Notes: generated by a model not told the origin, from the letters alone. Shown: positions 33,378 through 42,228, counted from the stretch's first letter. The stretch: 64,000 bases of DNA from an uncultured Hyphomicrobiales bacterium (GCA_903861645.1 CAIOVE010000081.1:41281-105280), one strand, 5' to 3'. Numbers and translations are program-made.

Positions 33378-34015
33378 GCGGCGCGGCGGCGACGACGCTC
33401 GAGCGCCTTCTGGAAGAGGCGCGCGCCTGCCGGATATGCCGCGACGCGCCGCGCGGCGCGCCCCTGCCGCACGATCCGCGACCGGTGCTGCGCGCCAGCG
33501 CGACCGCGCGCATCCTGATCGCCGGTCAGGCTCCGGGTATCCGCGTGCATCGCAGCGGAATGCCGTTCACCGACGCCTCGGGCGACCGCCTGCGCGCATG
33601 GATGGACACGCCCGCCGACGTATTTTACGACGAATCGCGCATCGCCATCATCCCCATGGGTTTCTGCTTTCCCGGCTGGGACGCGAAGGGTGGCGACCTT
33701 CCGCCGCGGGTGGAATGTCGCCTGGCCTGGCACGATCGAGTTTTCTCCGCCCTGCCCGCGATCCGGCTGATCCTTCTCGTCGGCGCCCACGCGCGCGACT
33801 ACCATTTCAATCGCCTCGGACTCCCGCGTGGGAAAAACGAGACGCTGACCGCGACCGTCGCCGCGTGGCGCGCGCATGCCGAAGCCTCGCCGCGGGTTTT
33901 TCCCCTGCCGCATCCTTCGTGGCGGAATAATGGCTGGCTCAAGGCCAACCCATGGTTCGAAAACGAACTCTTGCCGCGAATGCGGCGCGAAGTGCGCGAC
34001 ACGCTCTTGCCCTGA
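33374..34015 (+). CDS. Uracil-DNA glycosylase family protein with predicted Fe-S cluster and unusual start
   Basis: The recognisable protein begins before any ATG or GTG. Between the frame-opening stop at 33350-33352 and the GTG at 33482 the only start-like codons are ATT at 33371 and CTG at 33374, which overlap the previous stop. A GGAG at 33362-33365 is well spaced for CTG 33374. The N-terminal LLEEARACRICRDAP (CxxC) is conserved in this family, so a GTG start would drop two cluster ligands. Later Cys pair FCFPGW and VECRLAW (sixteen residues between) completes a likely 4Fe-4S site. Catalytic motifs GQAPG near residue 52 and LPHPSWRNNGW are present. It would excise uracil from DNA. Confidence 0.82.
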   Translation: MSGAAATTLERLLEEARACRICRDAPRGAPLPHDPRPVLRASATARILIAGQAPGIRVHRSGMPFTDASGDRLRAWMDTPADVFYDESRIAIIPMGFCFPGWDAKGGDLPPRVECRLAWHDRVFSALPAIRLILLVGAHARDYHFNRLGLPRGKNETLTATVAAWRAHAEASPRVFPLPHPSWRNNGWLKANPWFENELLPRMRREVRDTLLP

Positions 34016-34087
34016 CGCCGCGTTCCGTGCAATTTGCCGGTCCAACCGTGGCCCGGGGTGGGATGTCACGGGGGAGGCGACGTACCA

Positions 34088-34564
34088 ATGATCAGTGAAA
34101 AACGACGCGATCTCTACGCCGGTGGACTGGTGTTCTTGATCGGATCGGGGGCCGCCATCATCGGCTCGAAATACACCATCGGCAGCCTGACCAAGATGGG
34201 CCCGGGATTCTTTCCCGCCGCGCTGGGCGTGGTGCTGGCGATCATGGGCGTGCTGATCGCCCTGACGTCCATTCTCAATTCATCGAACGCGCCGGCGGCG
34301 GTCGATCCGCATCACTCGATGCAGACGGAGCCCGACTGGCGCGGCTGGGGCTGCATCATCGGCAGCGTGCTGACGTTCATTTTCAGCGCCGATTTCCTCG
34401 GCCTCGTGCCGGCGATCTTCCTGTGCGTCTTCGTGGCGTGCTGGGGCGACAAGACGGCGAACCTGAAGAGCAGCACGCTTCTGGCGACGGGCATCACGAT
34501 TTTTGGCGTCCTGCTGTTCTACTACGTGCTGCGGGTTCAAATTCCGATTATTCGGGGGCTGTGA
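34088..34564 (+). CDS. tctB: Tripartite tricarboxylate transporter small membrane subunit TctB
   Basis: This 158-residue membrane protein has four hydrophobic segments and the TctB phrase DLYAGGLVFLIGSGAAIIGSKYTIGSLTKMGPGFFP. It partners TctA in the inner membrane. The start at 34088 follows GGGGGAGG. The tctA gene starts two bases after its stop, and tctC follows, so this is a complete transporter operon. Confidence 0.93.
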   Translation: MISEKRRDLYAGGLVFLIGSGAAIIGSKYTIGSLTKMGPGFFPAALGVVLAIMGVLIALTSILNSSNAPAAVDPHHSMQTEPDWRGWGCIIGSVLTFIFSADFLGLVPAIFLCVFVACWGDKTANLKSSTLLATGITIFGVLLFYYVLRVQIPIIRGL

Positions 34565-34565
34565 G

Positions 34566-36224
34566 ATGAACGGCTTTGAAGGATTGATGCACGGGTTCTC
34601 GATCGCGCTGGAACCCCACAACCTCTTGTGGTGTTTCGTCGGCGTGACGATCGGCAACCTCGTGGGCGTGTTGCCCGGCATGGGCGTTCTTTCGGCTGTC
34701 TCGATTCTGCTTCCGCTGACGTTCGGCATGAAGCCGGTCGCGGCGATTCTGATGTTGTCGGGCATTTTCTATGGCGCGCAATACGGCGGCGCCATTTGCT
34801 CGATCCTGCTGAACCTGCCTTGCCATCCGCCGCACGCGGTCACCTGTCTGGACGGCTTCCCGCTGACCAAGCAGGGCAAGGGCGGCGTCGCGCTGGGCAT
34901 CACCATGATGGGCTCCGCCTTCGGCGCGGCTTTCGGCATCCTGCAGATGATCTTTTTCGCGCCGTATATCGCGAAGGTGGCCTTCTCGTTCGGCGCGCCG
35001 GAAATCTGCTCGCTGATGCTGCTCGGCCTGCTCGCGGGATCGACGTTGGCAAAGGGCTCGCCGCTCAAGGGCGTCGCGATGACGATCCTCGGCCTGATGC
35101 TGGGCCTCGTGGGAACCGACATCAACACCGGCGTCGAGCGCTTCACCTTCGGCATGATCGACCTGTCCGACGGCGTGGCTCTCGTGGCGCTCTCGCTGGG
35201 TCTGTTCGGCATCGCCGAATTCCTCAAGAGCGTGAACAACACCGCGCCCGTCAACATGGCCTATGCGAATGTCCGCATGAAGGACATGCGGCCCAGCAAG
35301 GCCGAGATGAAGGAAGCGGCGTTCCCGATCCTGCGCGGAACCATCATCGGCAGCCTGTGTTCCTGCATTCCCGGCACCGGTCCGACGATCGCCTCCTTCG
35401 TCGCCTACGCGGCGGAGAAGAAGATCTCCAAGCACCCCGAGAAATTCGGCCATGGCGCCATCGCCGGCGTCGCCGCGCCGGAGACCTCGACCCATTCGTC
35501 GGTGCAGGGCGACTTCATCCCGACCATGAGCCTCGGCATTCCCGGCGACGCCGTGATGGCGCTCCTTCTCGGCGCGCTGATCATTCACGGCATCACGCCG
35601 GGTCCGCGTCTCATCATCGAGCATCCGGATATTTTCTGGGGCCTGATCGCGAGCTTCTGGGTTGGCAACCTCATCCTCATCATCCTCAACGTGCCGCTCA
35701 TCGGCCTTTGGGTGAAGATGCTGATGGTGCCCTACAAGTTCCTGTTCCCGAGCGCGCTGTTCTTCATCTGCATCGGCGTCTTCGCCGACAAGAACTCGCT
35801 CTATGACGTGGGCGTCACCCTGTTCTTCGGCATCTTCGGCTACCTGTTGCTGATGCTGAAGTTCGAGCCCGCGCCCATCCTGCTCGGCTTCGTGCTTGGC
35901 CCGCGCTTCGAGGAAAACTTCCGGCGCGCGCTGATCATCTCGCGCGGCGACATGAATACCTTCGTCGATCGTTGGATCAGCGCGACATTCCTGTCGTTCT
36001 GCGTGATCTTGGTCGGCGGTCAGTTGTTCGTTCGCCTGCGCAAGAAATGGGCGGCGGCGTCTTACGTCGTCGGCGCGATCACGCTGGCCCTCGTCGCCTA
36101 CCTGAACATGTATGTGTTCGGTCTATGCCTCATCGTCATCGCGGTGCAGTTCGCGCTGAGCCTGAGGGCCAAGAAGCCCCTGGCCACGAGCGAGGCGCAA
36201 CCCGCGCGCGTTGCTGGCGAATAG
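34566..36224 (+). CDS. tctA: Tripartite tricarboxylate transporter large permease TctA
   Basis: This 552-residue polytopic protein has more than ten membrane segments and the TctA signature VGVLPGMGVLSAVSILLP near residue 35, plus FYGAQYGGAICSILLNLP and the second-half repeat CIPGTGPTIASFVAYAAEKK near residue 270. It is the channel of a secondary transporter for carboxylates driven by an ion gradient. Start at 34566 immediately follows tctB; tctC begins sixteen bases after its stop. Confidence 0.96.
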   Translation: MNGFEGLMHGFSIALEPHNLLWCFVGVTIGNLVGVLPGMGVLSAVSILLPLTFGMKPVAAILMLSGIFYGAQYGGAICSILLNLPCHPPHAVTCLDGFPLTKQGKGGVALGITMMGSAFGAAFGILQMIFFAPYIAKVAFSFGAPEICSLMLLGLLAGSTLAKGSPLKGVAMTILGLMLGLVGTDINTGVERFTFGMIDLSDGVALVALSLGLFGIAEFLKSVNNTAPVNMAYANVRMKDMRPSKAEMKEAAFPILRGTIIGSLCSCIPGTGPTIASFVAYAAEKKISKHPEKFGHGAIAGVAAPETSTHSSVQGDFIPTMSLGIPGDAVMALLLGALIIHGITPGPRLIIEHPDIFWGLIASFWVGNLILIILNVPLIGLWVKMLMVPYKFLFPSALFFICIGVFADKNSLYDVGVTLFFGIFGYLLLMLKFEPAPILLGFVLGPRFEENFRRALIISRGDMNTFVDRWISATFLSFCVILVGGQLFVRLRKKWAAASYVVGAITLALVAYLNMYVFGLCLIVIAVQFALSLRAKKPLATSEAQPARVAGE

Positions 36225-36240
36225 GACAACGGAGTTCATG

Positions 36241-37218
36241 ATGTCGATTACCCGTCGCGGCGTACTCGCGATCCCAGCCGCTTGCCTTGGCGCTCCCGGA
36301 CTCGTCCGGGGCGCGTTGGCGCAAACAGGTTATCCCGATCGTCCCATTCATGTGTCGATCGGTTTCTCGGCGGGTAGCGGCGCGGATATTCTATCCAGAT
36401 ATTTCGCCCACAAGCTGGAAGAGCTGTCGAAGCAGCCCGTCATCATGGAGAACAAGCCCGGCGCGACCGGCAATATCGCCGTGCGATATGTCGCGCGCTC
36501 CGAGCCCGATGGCTACAACATCCTCTTCGTGGCGAATTCGAACATGGCGGGCAGCCGCTATCTGTTCAAGGAAGTGCCATTCGACTCGCTCAATGACTTC
36601 AAGCCGGTCGCGTCCTTCGCGCAGATCGCCTTCGTGCTCACGGTCTCGCCCAATTCGCCGATCAACAGCATTCCCGAGCTCGTCGCCAAGCTCAAGGCGA
36701 AGAAAGACAACATCGCCGGCTACACGAACCAGACGGCTCAGCTCTCCACGGAACTGTTCAAGCAACTCACAGGCGCGCCAGCCCGCGCGGTTGGCTACAA
36801 GACGGCCGCCGACGCGATGAAGGACATCACCGACGGCACGCTGGATTTCATGGTCCTCGACGGCACTTTCGCGGCGGGTCAGGTTCGACAGGGTCAGTTG
36901 AAGGCGCTCGCGGTCACGACGGCCAAGCGCTCGCCCAGCTTCCCCGATACGCCAACCCTGCAGGAAGCCGGCGTCGCCGGATTCGAATTCGCGCCGTGGT
37001 GGTGCGTTTACGTGCCCGTGAAAACCCCTCAGCCCATCATCGACAAGCTCGAGGGCTGGATGCACGAAATCGCCAGGATGCCAGAGACGCCGAAGTTCCT
37101 GGAGTCGGTCGGCTCCATCGTCAACGACGACACGCCGGCCGAGGCCGACGCCCGCTTGCGCGCGGAATTGCCGAAGTGGGAAGCGCTCGTTAAGGCCGCG
37201 GGGATCGAGCCTCAATAG
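36241..37218 (+). CDS. tctC: Tripartite tricarboxylate transporter binding protein TctC (Bug family)
   Basis: This 325-residue periplasmic protein begins SITRRGVLAIPAACLG, a Tat-like signal with a twin Arg, followed by the Bug phrase RPIHVSIGFSAGSGADILSRYF. It binds the substrate for TctAB. The start at 36241 is preferred over 36238 because the GGAG at 36231-36234 is better spaced. Its ligand, probably a tricarboxylate or related acid, cannot be read. The stop codon lies inside a hairpin shared with cobT's end. Confidence 0.93.
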   Translation: MSITRRGVLAIPAACLGAPGLVRGALAQTGYPDRPIHVSIGFSAGSGADILSRYFAHKLEELSKQPVIMENKPGATGNIAVRYVARSEPDGYNILFVANSNMAGSRYLFKEVPFDSLNDFKPVASFAQIAFVLTVSPNSPINSIPELVAKLKAKKDNIAGYTNQTAQLSTELFKQLTGAPARAVGYKTAADAMKDITDGTLDFMVLDGTFAAGQVRQGQLKALAVTTAKRSPSFPDTPTLQEAGVAGFEFAPWWCVYVPVKTPQPIIDKLEGWMHEIARMPETPKFLESVGSIVNDDTPAEADARLRAELPKWEALVKAAGIEPQ

Positions 37219-37226
37219 GCTCGATC
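37203..37226. terminator. Hairpin between convergent tctC and cobT
   Basis: A perfect ten-base stem (arms 37203-37212 and 37217-37226) with loop CAAT contains the tctC stop and touches the cobT stop. The plus-strand side is followed by ACGCGTCTTTTT, giving a near-classic intrinsic terminator that probably serves both genes. Confidence 0.6.
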
Positions 37227-38244
37227 ACGCGTCTTTTTCCGGAACGCCCGCCGAGGCGAAGGTGGCCATGTCCGCATGACAGGCGAGCGCCGCCTTGACG
37301 ATACCCGTCGCGAGCGCCGCGCCAGAGCCCTCGCCCAATCGCATGCCCAGATCGAGCAAGGGCTTCTTGCCAAGTCGGCGCAGAACCTCGCCATGGGCGC
37401 CCTCGGCCGAAGCGTGCGCCGCCATGCAATGGTCGAGCGAGGTCGGATCGATGGCGTGGAGAATCGCCGCGGCCGCGGTCACGACATAGCCGTCGAGCAT
37501 CACCGGCACGCGCTCGAGCCGCGCGGCCATGATGGCGCCGGCGATGGCGCAGATTTCACGCCCGCCCAATCGCCGCATGATTTCCAGCGGATCGCCCAGA
37601 TGGTCGCGATGCAGCGCCACGGCCTTTTCGACCGCGGCGATTTTGCGCGCGAGGCCCGCGTCGTCGACGCCCGTGCCCCGTCCCACCCAATCGGCGGCGC
37701 GGCCGCCATATAGCGCGTGATAGATCGCGGCGGCGATGGTGGTGTTGCCGATTCCCATTTCGCCAAGGCAGAGATAGTCGGCCCCGGCGATCGCCTCCAT
37801 GCCGAAGGCGAAGGTCGCCGCGGCCGATTTTTCGTCGAGCGCGGCTGTTTGCGTGATGTCGCCGGTGGGAATTTCCAGCGCGAGATCGAACACCTTCAGG
37901 CCCAGCCCATGGGTCGCGCAGATTTGATTGATCGCGGCGCCGCCGGCCGAGAAGTTTTCCATCATGGCCCGCGTCACCGCTTGCGGATAGGGCGAGACCC
38001 CTTGCGCGACGACGCCATGATTGGCGGCGAAAACCACGACCTGCGGGCGATCGATGGTGGGTTGCGACTTGCCCTGCCAGGCGGCGAGGAATTCAACGAT
38101 TTCCTCGAGGCGGCCGAGCGAGCCCGTCGGTTTCGTCAGTTGCGCGTCGCGCGCGCGGACATCGGCGACGCAGTCCGCGGCCGCGACGGGCATGATCTTG
38201 AACAGGGCGCGAATGTCGTCGAAGGGCAGACCGGTCGGGTTCAT
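37225..38244 (-). CDS. cobT: Nicotinate-nucleotide:dimethylbenzimidazole phosphoribosyltransferase
   Basis: CobT makes alpha-ribazole phosphate, the lower ligand donor for cobalamin. The 339-residue protein shows the family pattern: TKPTGSLGRLEEIVEFLAAW near residue 38, VVFAANHGVVAQGVSPYP near residue 66, GEMGIGNTTIAAA near residue 165 and the Glu of KPLLDLGMRLGEGSGAALA near residue 305. The start at 38244 keeps the family's length (about 350). cobS is divergent across 115 bases. Together they handle late cobalamin assembly. Confidence 0.95.
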   Translation of the reverse strand: MNPTGLPFDDIRALFKIMPVAAADCVADVRARDAQLTKPTGSLGRLEEIVEFLAAWQGKSQPTIDRPQVVVFAANHGVVAQGVSPYPQAVTRAMMENFSAGGAAINQICATHGLGLKVFDLALEIPTGDITQTAALDEKSAAATFAFGMEAIAGADYLCLGEMGIGNTTIAAAIYHALYGGRAADWVGRGTGVDDAGLARKIAAVEKAVALHRDHLGDPLEIMRRLGGREICAIAGAIMAARLERVPVMLDGYVVTAAAAILHAIDPTSLDHCMAAHASAEGAHGEVLRRLGKKPLLDLGMRLGEGSGAALATGIVKAALACHADMATFASAGVPEKDA

Positions 38245-38359
38245 GGCGGCTCGCGGGGTCGGGGATCGTTCCCGCGATCCTTTATGCGAAACCGATCCTT
38301 TTGGCGAACGCCGTGGCGCGCCGCTCGACAGCGCCGGCCCGTTCGCGCGACACTGGCGC

Positions 38360-39151
38360 ATGTCGCAGCTTTCCACGTTCGCCGCCGATCTCGTCGCCTG
38401 CCTGCGATTCTACACGCGGCTGCCCATTCCCGCGTTGCCGTTCGAAACCGCGCCGCACGACCTGACGGATTTCGGGCGCGCGATTCGCGCCACGCCGCTC
38501 GCGGGCGCGCTGATCGGCGCGATCGGCGCGCTTTGCCTGACGGCGGCGGCGTTGCTCCACCTGCCGCCCGGCGTTTGCGCGGGCCTCGCGCTCGGCGCGC
38601 TCCTCCTGACGACCGGCGTTTTTCACGAGGATGGGCTGGCCGACACCGCCGATGGTCTTGGCGGCGGCGCGACACGCGAGCGAAAACTGGAAATCATGAA
38701 GGACAGCCGCGTCGGCAGCTATGGCGCGGCGGCGCTGGCCTTGTCGCTGCTGCTGCGGTTCGCCGCCCTGTCCGCGCTGTGCGAGGCCGGCGCCGGGCTC
38801 GCGGCGGTGGCCCTCGTGGCGGCGCACGCCGCGTCGCGCGCGGCGGGTCTCCTGCCGCTTGCCCTGCTTGAGCCGGCGCGGCGGGAGGGCGCGGCCTTCG
38901 CCGCCGCCCGCCCCCTGCCCGGCGCTCTGCTCACGGCGGGCGTTCTGGCGTTCGGCCTTGGCTTGCTGCCGATGACGGCGGGCTTTGGCGCGGGGCAGGC
39001 CCTGTTGTCGTTGATCGCGGGCGCTGGCGCCGCTCTGGCGATGACCTGGATCGCCGCGCGCCAGATCGGCGGACAAACCGGCGACATCGCCGGGGCGGCC
39101 CAGCAACTGGCCGAAATAGCGATGCTTTGCGTTCTGGCGGCGCGGGTCTGA
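38360..39151 (+). CDS. cobS: Adenosylcobinamide-GDP ribazoletransferase (cobalamin synthase)
   Basis: CobS joins adenosylcobinamide-GDP with alpha-ribazole to make adenosylcobalamin (5'-phosphate) at the inner membrane. The 263-residue, Ala/Leu-rich protein shows the motif FHEDGLADTADGLGGG followed by RKLEIMKDSRVGSYG near residue 110, and several membrane segments. The start at 38360 gives MSQLSTFAADLVACLRFYTRLP; the longer frame upstream is antisense to cobT. A DUF1289 gene follows one base after the stop. Confidence 0.95.
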   Translation: MSQLSTFAADLVACLRFYTRLPIPALPFETAPHDLTDFGRAIRATPLAGALIGAIGALCLTAAALLHLPPGVCAGLALGALLLTTGVFHEDGLADTADGLGGGATRERKLEIMKDSRVGSYGAAALALSLLLRFAALSALCEAGAGLAAVALVAAHAASRAAGLLPLALLEPARREGAAFAAARPLPGALLTAGVLAFGLGLLPMTAGFGAGQALLSLIAGAGAALAMTWIAARQIGGQTGDIAGAAQQLAEIAMLCVLAARV

Positions 39152-39152
39152 C

Positions 39153-39377
39153 ATGCCCGATCCCCTTCGCTTCCCCGCGCCCGCGCCAACGGTCTCCTCG
39201 CCCTGTGTCGATCTTTGCCGTCTTGACGCCGCCAGCGGACTTTGCGCGGGCTGCGGACGCACCAACGCCGAGATCGCCGCGTGGTTGTCCATGGACGAAA
39301 AGCGTCGTCGCGACATCATGGCGGAACTGCCCGCGCGCCGGGCGCGCGCGGCGATGGGCGGGGTTTCGCGCCGATAG
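39153..39377 (+). CDS. DUF1289-family Cys-rich small protein
   Basis: This 74-residue protein has four Cys in the arrangement PCVDLCRLDAASGLCAGCGRT near the N-terminus, then an acidic-basic helix with the conserved WLSMDEKRRRDIMAEL. The Cys pattern suggests metal or Fe-S binding. The family is widespread in proteobacteria and functionally unknown. It abuts cobS, so it is probably co-transcribed with it. Confidence 0.9.
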   Translation: MPDPLRFPAPAPTVSSPCVDLCRLDAASGLCAGCGRTNAEIAAWLSMDEKRRRDIMAELPARRARAAMGGVSRR

Positions 39378-39459
39378 TTCGCCGGATGCCTCCATTCAGC
39401 CCATATTCAGGCGCGTGATCAGCATATAGTGTCGACCGATCAATCATTGGCGCCCGAAC

Positions 39460-41793
39460 ATGAAGCATCTTTACCGACTGATTTGCCTGTTGGCGGCCAT
39501 CGCGACGATGGCGCTGGCGCCCGCCCGCGCGCAAGCGCCGGAAGCGCGTTTCGCCTTTGTGATCGGCAATGACGCCTATGACGGCGCGCCGCTCAAAACC
39601 TCGGCCAACGACGCCGGCCTGATCGCGGATACCCTGAAGCAGATCGGATTCGACGTCACCGGCGCGCGCAACCTCGATCAGGACACGCTGCGCGCCTCCT
39701 ATCGCGAGTTTCTCGAAAAGGTCGCCGCCGCCGGTCCGGGAGCGGTCGCGGCGGTCTATCTTTCCGGTTATGGATTGCAGGTCGAGGGCGAGAATTATTT
39801 CGTGCCCGTCGGCGCGTCCGTTCGTGGCGAGGCGGACGTGGCGCTCAACGCCATCCGCGTTTCCGACCTGACGCGTCCGCTCGCCGCGCTTCAGGCGCGC
39901 GCGCGCATCGTCGCGCTCGACCTTGCCTATGATGGCCCCTTCGCCAAGCAGGGGGCTCCGCTGGCGCCGGGCCTCGGCCTCGTCGACGCCGACCCCGGCT
40001 CGCTCATCGCCTTCAACGCGGCGCCCGGCGTTTACGCGCCCACGCCATCGGGCGATTACGGCCCCTACGCGCGCGCCCTCGCCGAGGCGATCCATGTTCC
40101 CGGCCTGCCGCTGAACGATATTTTCGCCCGCGCGCGTTCGCTCGTCGCGGAGGCCACGCGCGGCGCGCAGACGCCGTGGAACGACAGCAAGATCGATCCC
40201 GCCTATGCGCTGACCCAGCCCGCGCCCGAAAACGCCGGCGCGCCGACGGCGTCCATCGCCCAGATCAACGCCGCGCGCGCCAAACCCATCCGGGATTTTC
40301 CGGACGCCGAAGCCTACGCCGCCGCGCTCGATCGCGACACGATCGGCGCGTATCAGGATTTTTTGGCCGCCTATCCGTCGAGCCGCTACGCCAAGAATGT
40401 TCGCGGCATTCTGGCGGCGCGGCGCGAGGCCGTGACGTGGCGCCGGACGACCGCGCTGAACACGCCGAACGCCTACTGGACCTATCTGCGTCGATACCCG
40501 CGCGGTCCCCACGTCTCCGACGCCCGCCGCAGGCTGGCGCGGCTCGCGGCCGCCGAGGCGCCGCCCGCCGATTTCGCGCCGTTGGCCTATGACATCGCCC
40601 CGCCGCCGGACGACGAGGTCGTCTATTTCGACCGCCCCGTTCCAACCTATTACGACGTCGGCGCGCCGCCGCCGCCCCGCGGCTACTGGTCCGACGCGCC
40701 GGGATGGTGGACGCCGCCGCCCCCGCCCGCCTACGCGGAGGACGAGGACGAAGTTTACTTTCTGCCCGAGCCCGTCGCGCCGCCGCCGCCCCGGTGGTGG
40801 GGGGCGCCCGCCTATGTCGTCGCGCCGCCAGCACCCTACGAATATCGCCGGGAAGGCCGCGGTGCCTCGGTCGCGCCCTATATCGCCATTCCGGCCGCGC
40901 TCGCGGCCGGGATCGTCGCCGGCAAGCTGATCAGTAACCGTCAGGAACGACGGGAGGCCGGTTTCAACGGCTTCGCGCCGCCGCCGGGCGGCCCCCGTCC
41001 GATTGCTCCCGCGCCGGCCACGCGACCGGGAACGCCGGGCGTGGGCCAGCCCGCACGCACGCCCTTCCTACCGCCGGTCAACGCCACGCCACAGACCCTC
41101 AACCGGCTTGGCATCAACCCGCAAGGACAGTTGGCGCCGGTGAAGGGCCCGCCCCCCGCCGCCGGAGTGGGTGGGCCTGGCGGAGCGCGTCCTCCCTTGG
41201 TCCCGCCGCCGCAAGCCCCGCAGCCCCCGCAAACCCTGCCCGTCCAGCGACCCATCACGCCCCCGATCACGCCCGGCGCGGGCGCGCAACCCCCGGTCAA
41301 GGGATTGCCGCCGGCGGGCGGCGCGGGCCCCGGCCAACCCGGCGCCAATCCGCCGATCAAGGGCGCCCCTCCCGTTGCCGGCCAACCGCCCGGCGCCGGA
41401 ACGGCCGCGCCCACGCGGAACCTAGCGCCCTCGGGCGCGCCGAATACCGCGCAACCCGGACAGAATTCGCGGCCCGGAACGCAGCCGCCGGCCAAGGGCC
41501 AACCGCCCGCGGCCGTCACGCAACCGCCAGCGCTCCAGCAGCAGGAGCAGGCGCGTCAACGCCAGCAGCAGTTGCAAATCCAGCAACAACAGCAACGTCA
41601 GCAGCAATTGCAGATTCAGCAGCAGCAACAGCGCGCGCAACAGCAACAGACGCAACAGCAGGAGCAGGCGCGCCAACGCCAGCAGCAGTTGCAAATCCAG
41701 CAGCAACAGCAACAACAACGGCAGATGCAGCAGCAGCAACAGCAGCCGCGTCGCCCGGCTTGTGGATCGCCGGGCCTGCCGCCCTGTCGCTGA
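39460..41793 (+). CDS. Caspase-like protein with lost catalytic dyad and Gln-rich tail
   Basis: This 777-residue secreted protein has a signal peptide (ending ARAQ) and a caspase-like (C14) domain at about residues 28-260 (FAFVIGNDAYDG at the start). The catalytic His of the usual SGHG is Tyr104 in LSGYGLQVEG. The Cys of the usual LDACR is Ala156 in VALDLAYDGPF. So the protein is almost certainly not a protease. The C-terminal two thirds is Pro/Gly-rich low complexity, a possible membrane or linker helix near YIAIPAALAAGIVAG, then a Gln-rich tract. The ending CGSPGLPPCR has two Cys. Such proteins may be scaffolds or binders rather than enzymes. Confidence 0.85.
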   Translation: MKHLYRLICLLAAIATMALAPARAQAPEARFAFVIGNDAYDGAPLKTSANDAGLIADTLKQIGFDVTGARNLDQDTLRASYREFLEKVAAAGPGAVAAVYLSGYGLQVEGENYFVPVGASVRGEADVALNAIRVSDLTRPLAALQARARIVALDLAYDGPFAKQGAPLAPGLGLVDADPGSLIAFNAAPGVYAPTPSGDYGPYARALAEAIHVPGLPLNDIFARARSLVAEATRGAQTPWNDSKIDPAYALTQPAPENAGAPTASIAQINAARAKPIRDFPDAEAYAAALDRDTIGAYQDFLAAYPSSRYAKNVRGILAARREAVTWRRTTALNTPNAYWTYLRRYPRGPHVSDARRRLARLAAAEAPPADFAPLAYDIAPPPDDEVVYFDRPVPTYYDVGAPPPPRGYWSDAPGWWTPPPPPAYAEDEDEVYFLPEPVAPPPPRWWGAPAYVVAPPAPYEYRREGRGASVAPYIAIPAALAAGIVAGKLISNRQERREAGFNGFAPPPGGPRPIAPAPATRPGTPGVGQPARTPFLPPVNATPQTLNRLGINPQGQLAPVKGPPPAAGVGGPGGARPPLVPPPQAPQPPQTLPVQRPITPPITPGAGAQPPVKGLPPAGGAGPGQPGANPPIKGAPPVAGQPPGAGTAAPTRNLAPSGAPNTAQPGQNSRPGTQPPAKGQPPAAVTQPPALQQQEQARQRQQQLQIQQQQQRQQQLQIQQQQQRAQQQQTQQQEQARQRQQQLQIQQQQQQQRQMQQQQQQPRRPACGSPGLPPCR
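41519..41756 (+). repeat. Glutamine-rich repeat tract in the caspase-like protein
   Basis: This coding tract is built of Gln runs with a repeated unit QEQARQRQQQLQIQQQQQ seen twice (near 41545 and 41660) and shorter pieces between. The nucleotides mix CAG and CAA, so it is not a simple trinucleotide expansion. Such tracts tend to form coiled coils or aggregates and to vary in length. Confidence 0.75.
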
Positions 41794-41796
41794 ACG

Positions 41797-42228
41797 CTAG
41801 GCGAGCGCCCAGGCGAACACGGCCGCGGAAACGAGGCCGATGGCGCCCAGGCCCCACTGAAGAAGGCCCCAGTCGCGCATGAGCACGCGCGCGTCGGGGC
41901 TGTCCCCGCCTTGCGGCATCGCGCGCAACCGCGCGTCGAGCGGCAGGATAACGAAGAATACATAGGGCCAACTGGCGATCATCATGATCGCGCCCACGAG
42001 CCATCTGATATCGCCGCCGTCGCGAAATCCCGCGAGGGCGGCGAGCGCCGAAAGCAGCGACAGCAAGGCGAACAGAATGAAGCCGCGGTGATCGCTTGGC
42101 CGCCATTCATTCAGCATCGCGCGATCATCGAGCGCGAGGCGCGCGGGTTGCTCGACGAGCGCGCCATAAAGCGCCGCCCCCGAGAAGGCCGAGGCCAGCG
42201 CGAAGGCCAGTAAACCCGCGTTGTTCAT
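41797..42228 (-). CDS. Small four-helix membrane protein, DUF1772-like
   Basis: This 143-residue protein has about four hydrophobic segments, with a conserved-looking WPYVFFVILPLDARLRAM. That pattern resembles DUF1772 (anthrone-oxygenase-like) membrane proteins. The start at 42228 follows GGAG. It converges on the caspase-like gene, three bases from its stop. Function unknown. Confidence 0.7.
   Translation of the reverse strand: MNNAGLLAFALASAFSGAALYGALVEQPARLALDDRAMLNEWRPSDHRGFILFALLSLLSALAALAGFRDGGDIRWLVGAIMMIASWPYVFFVILPLDARLRAMPQGGDSPDARVLMRDWGLLQWGLGAIGLVSAAVFAWALA

Noticed and set aside
33482..34015. GTG 33482 or CTG 33485 as the start of the glycosylase
   Set aside because: Either would remove the conserved N-terminal CxxC that the family uses for its cluster.
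34548..35624. 358-codon minus-strand open frame
   Set aside because: It is antisense to tctA and rich in Arg, His and Gln as shadow frames are.
38245..38359. Cobalamin riboswitch between cobT and cobS
   Set aside because: The gap is only 115 bases and lacks the conserved B12-box; neither gene has room for the aptamer.
39460..40240. Active caspase-type protease
   Set aside because: Both catalytic positions are changed (His to Tyr, Cys to Ala), so protease activity is not supported.
41519..41756. CRISPR-like repeats
   Set aside because: The repeats are in frame, encode glutamine and have no regular spacers.
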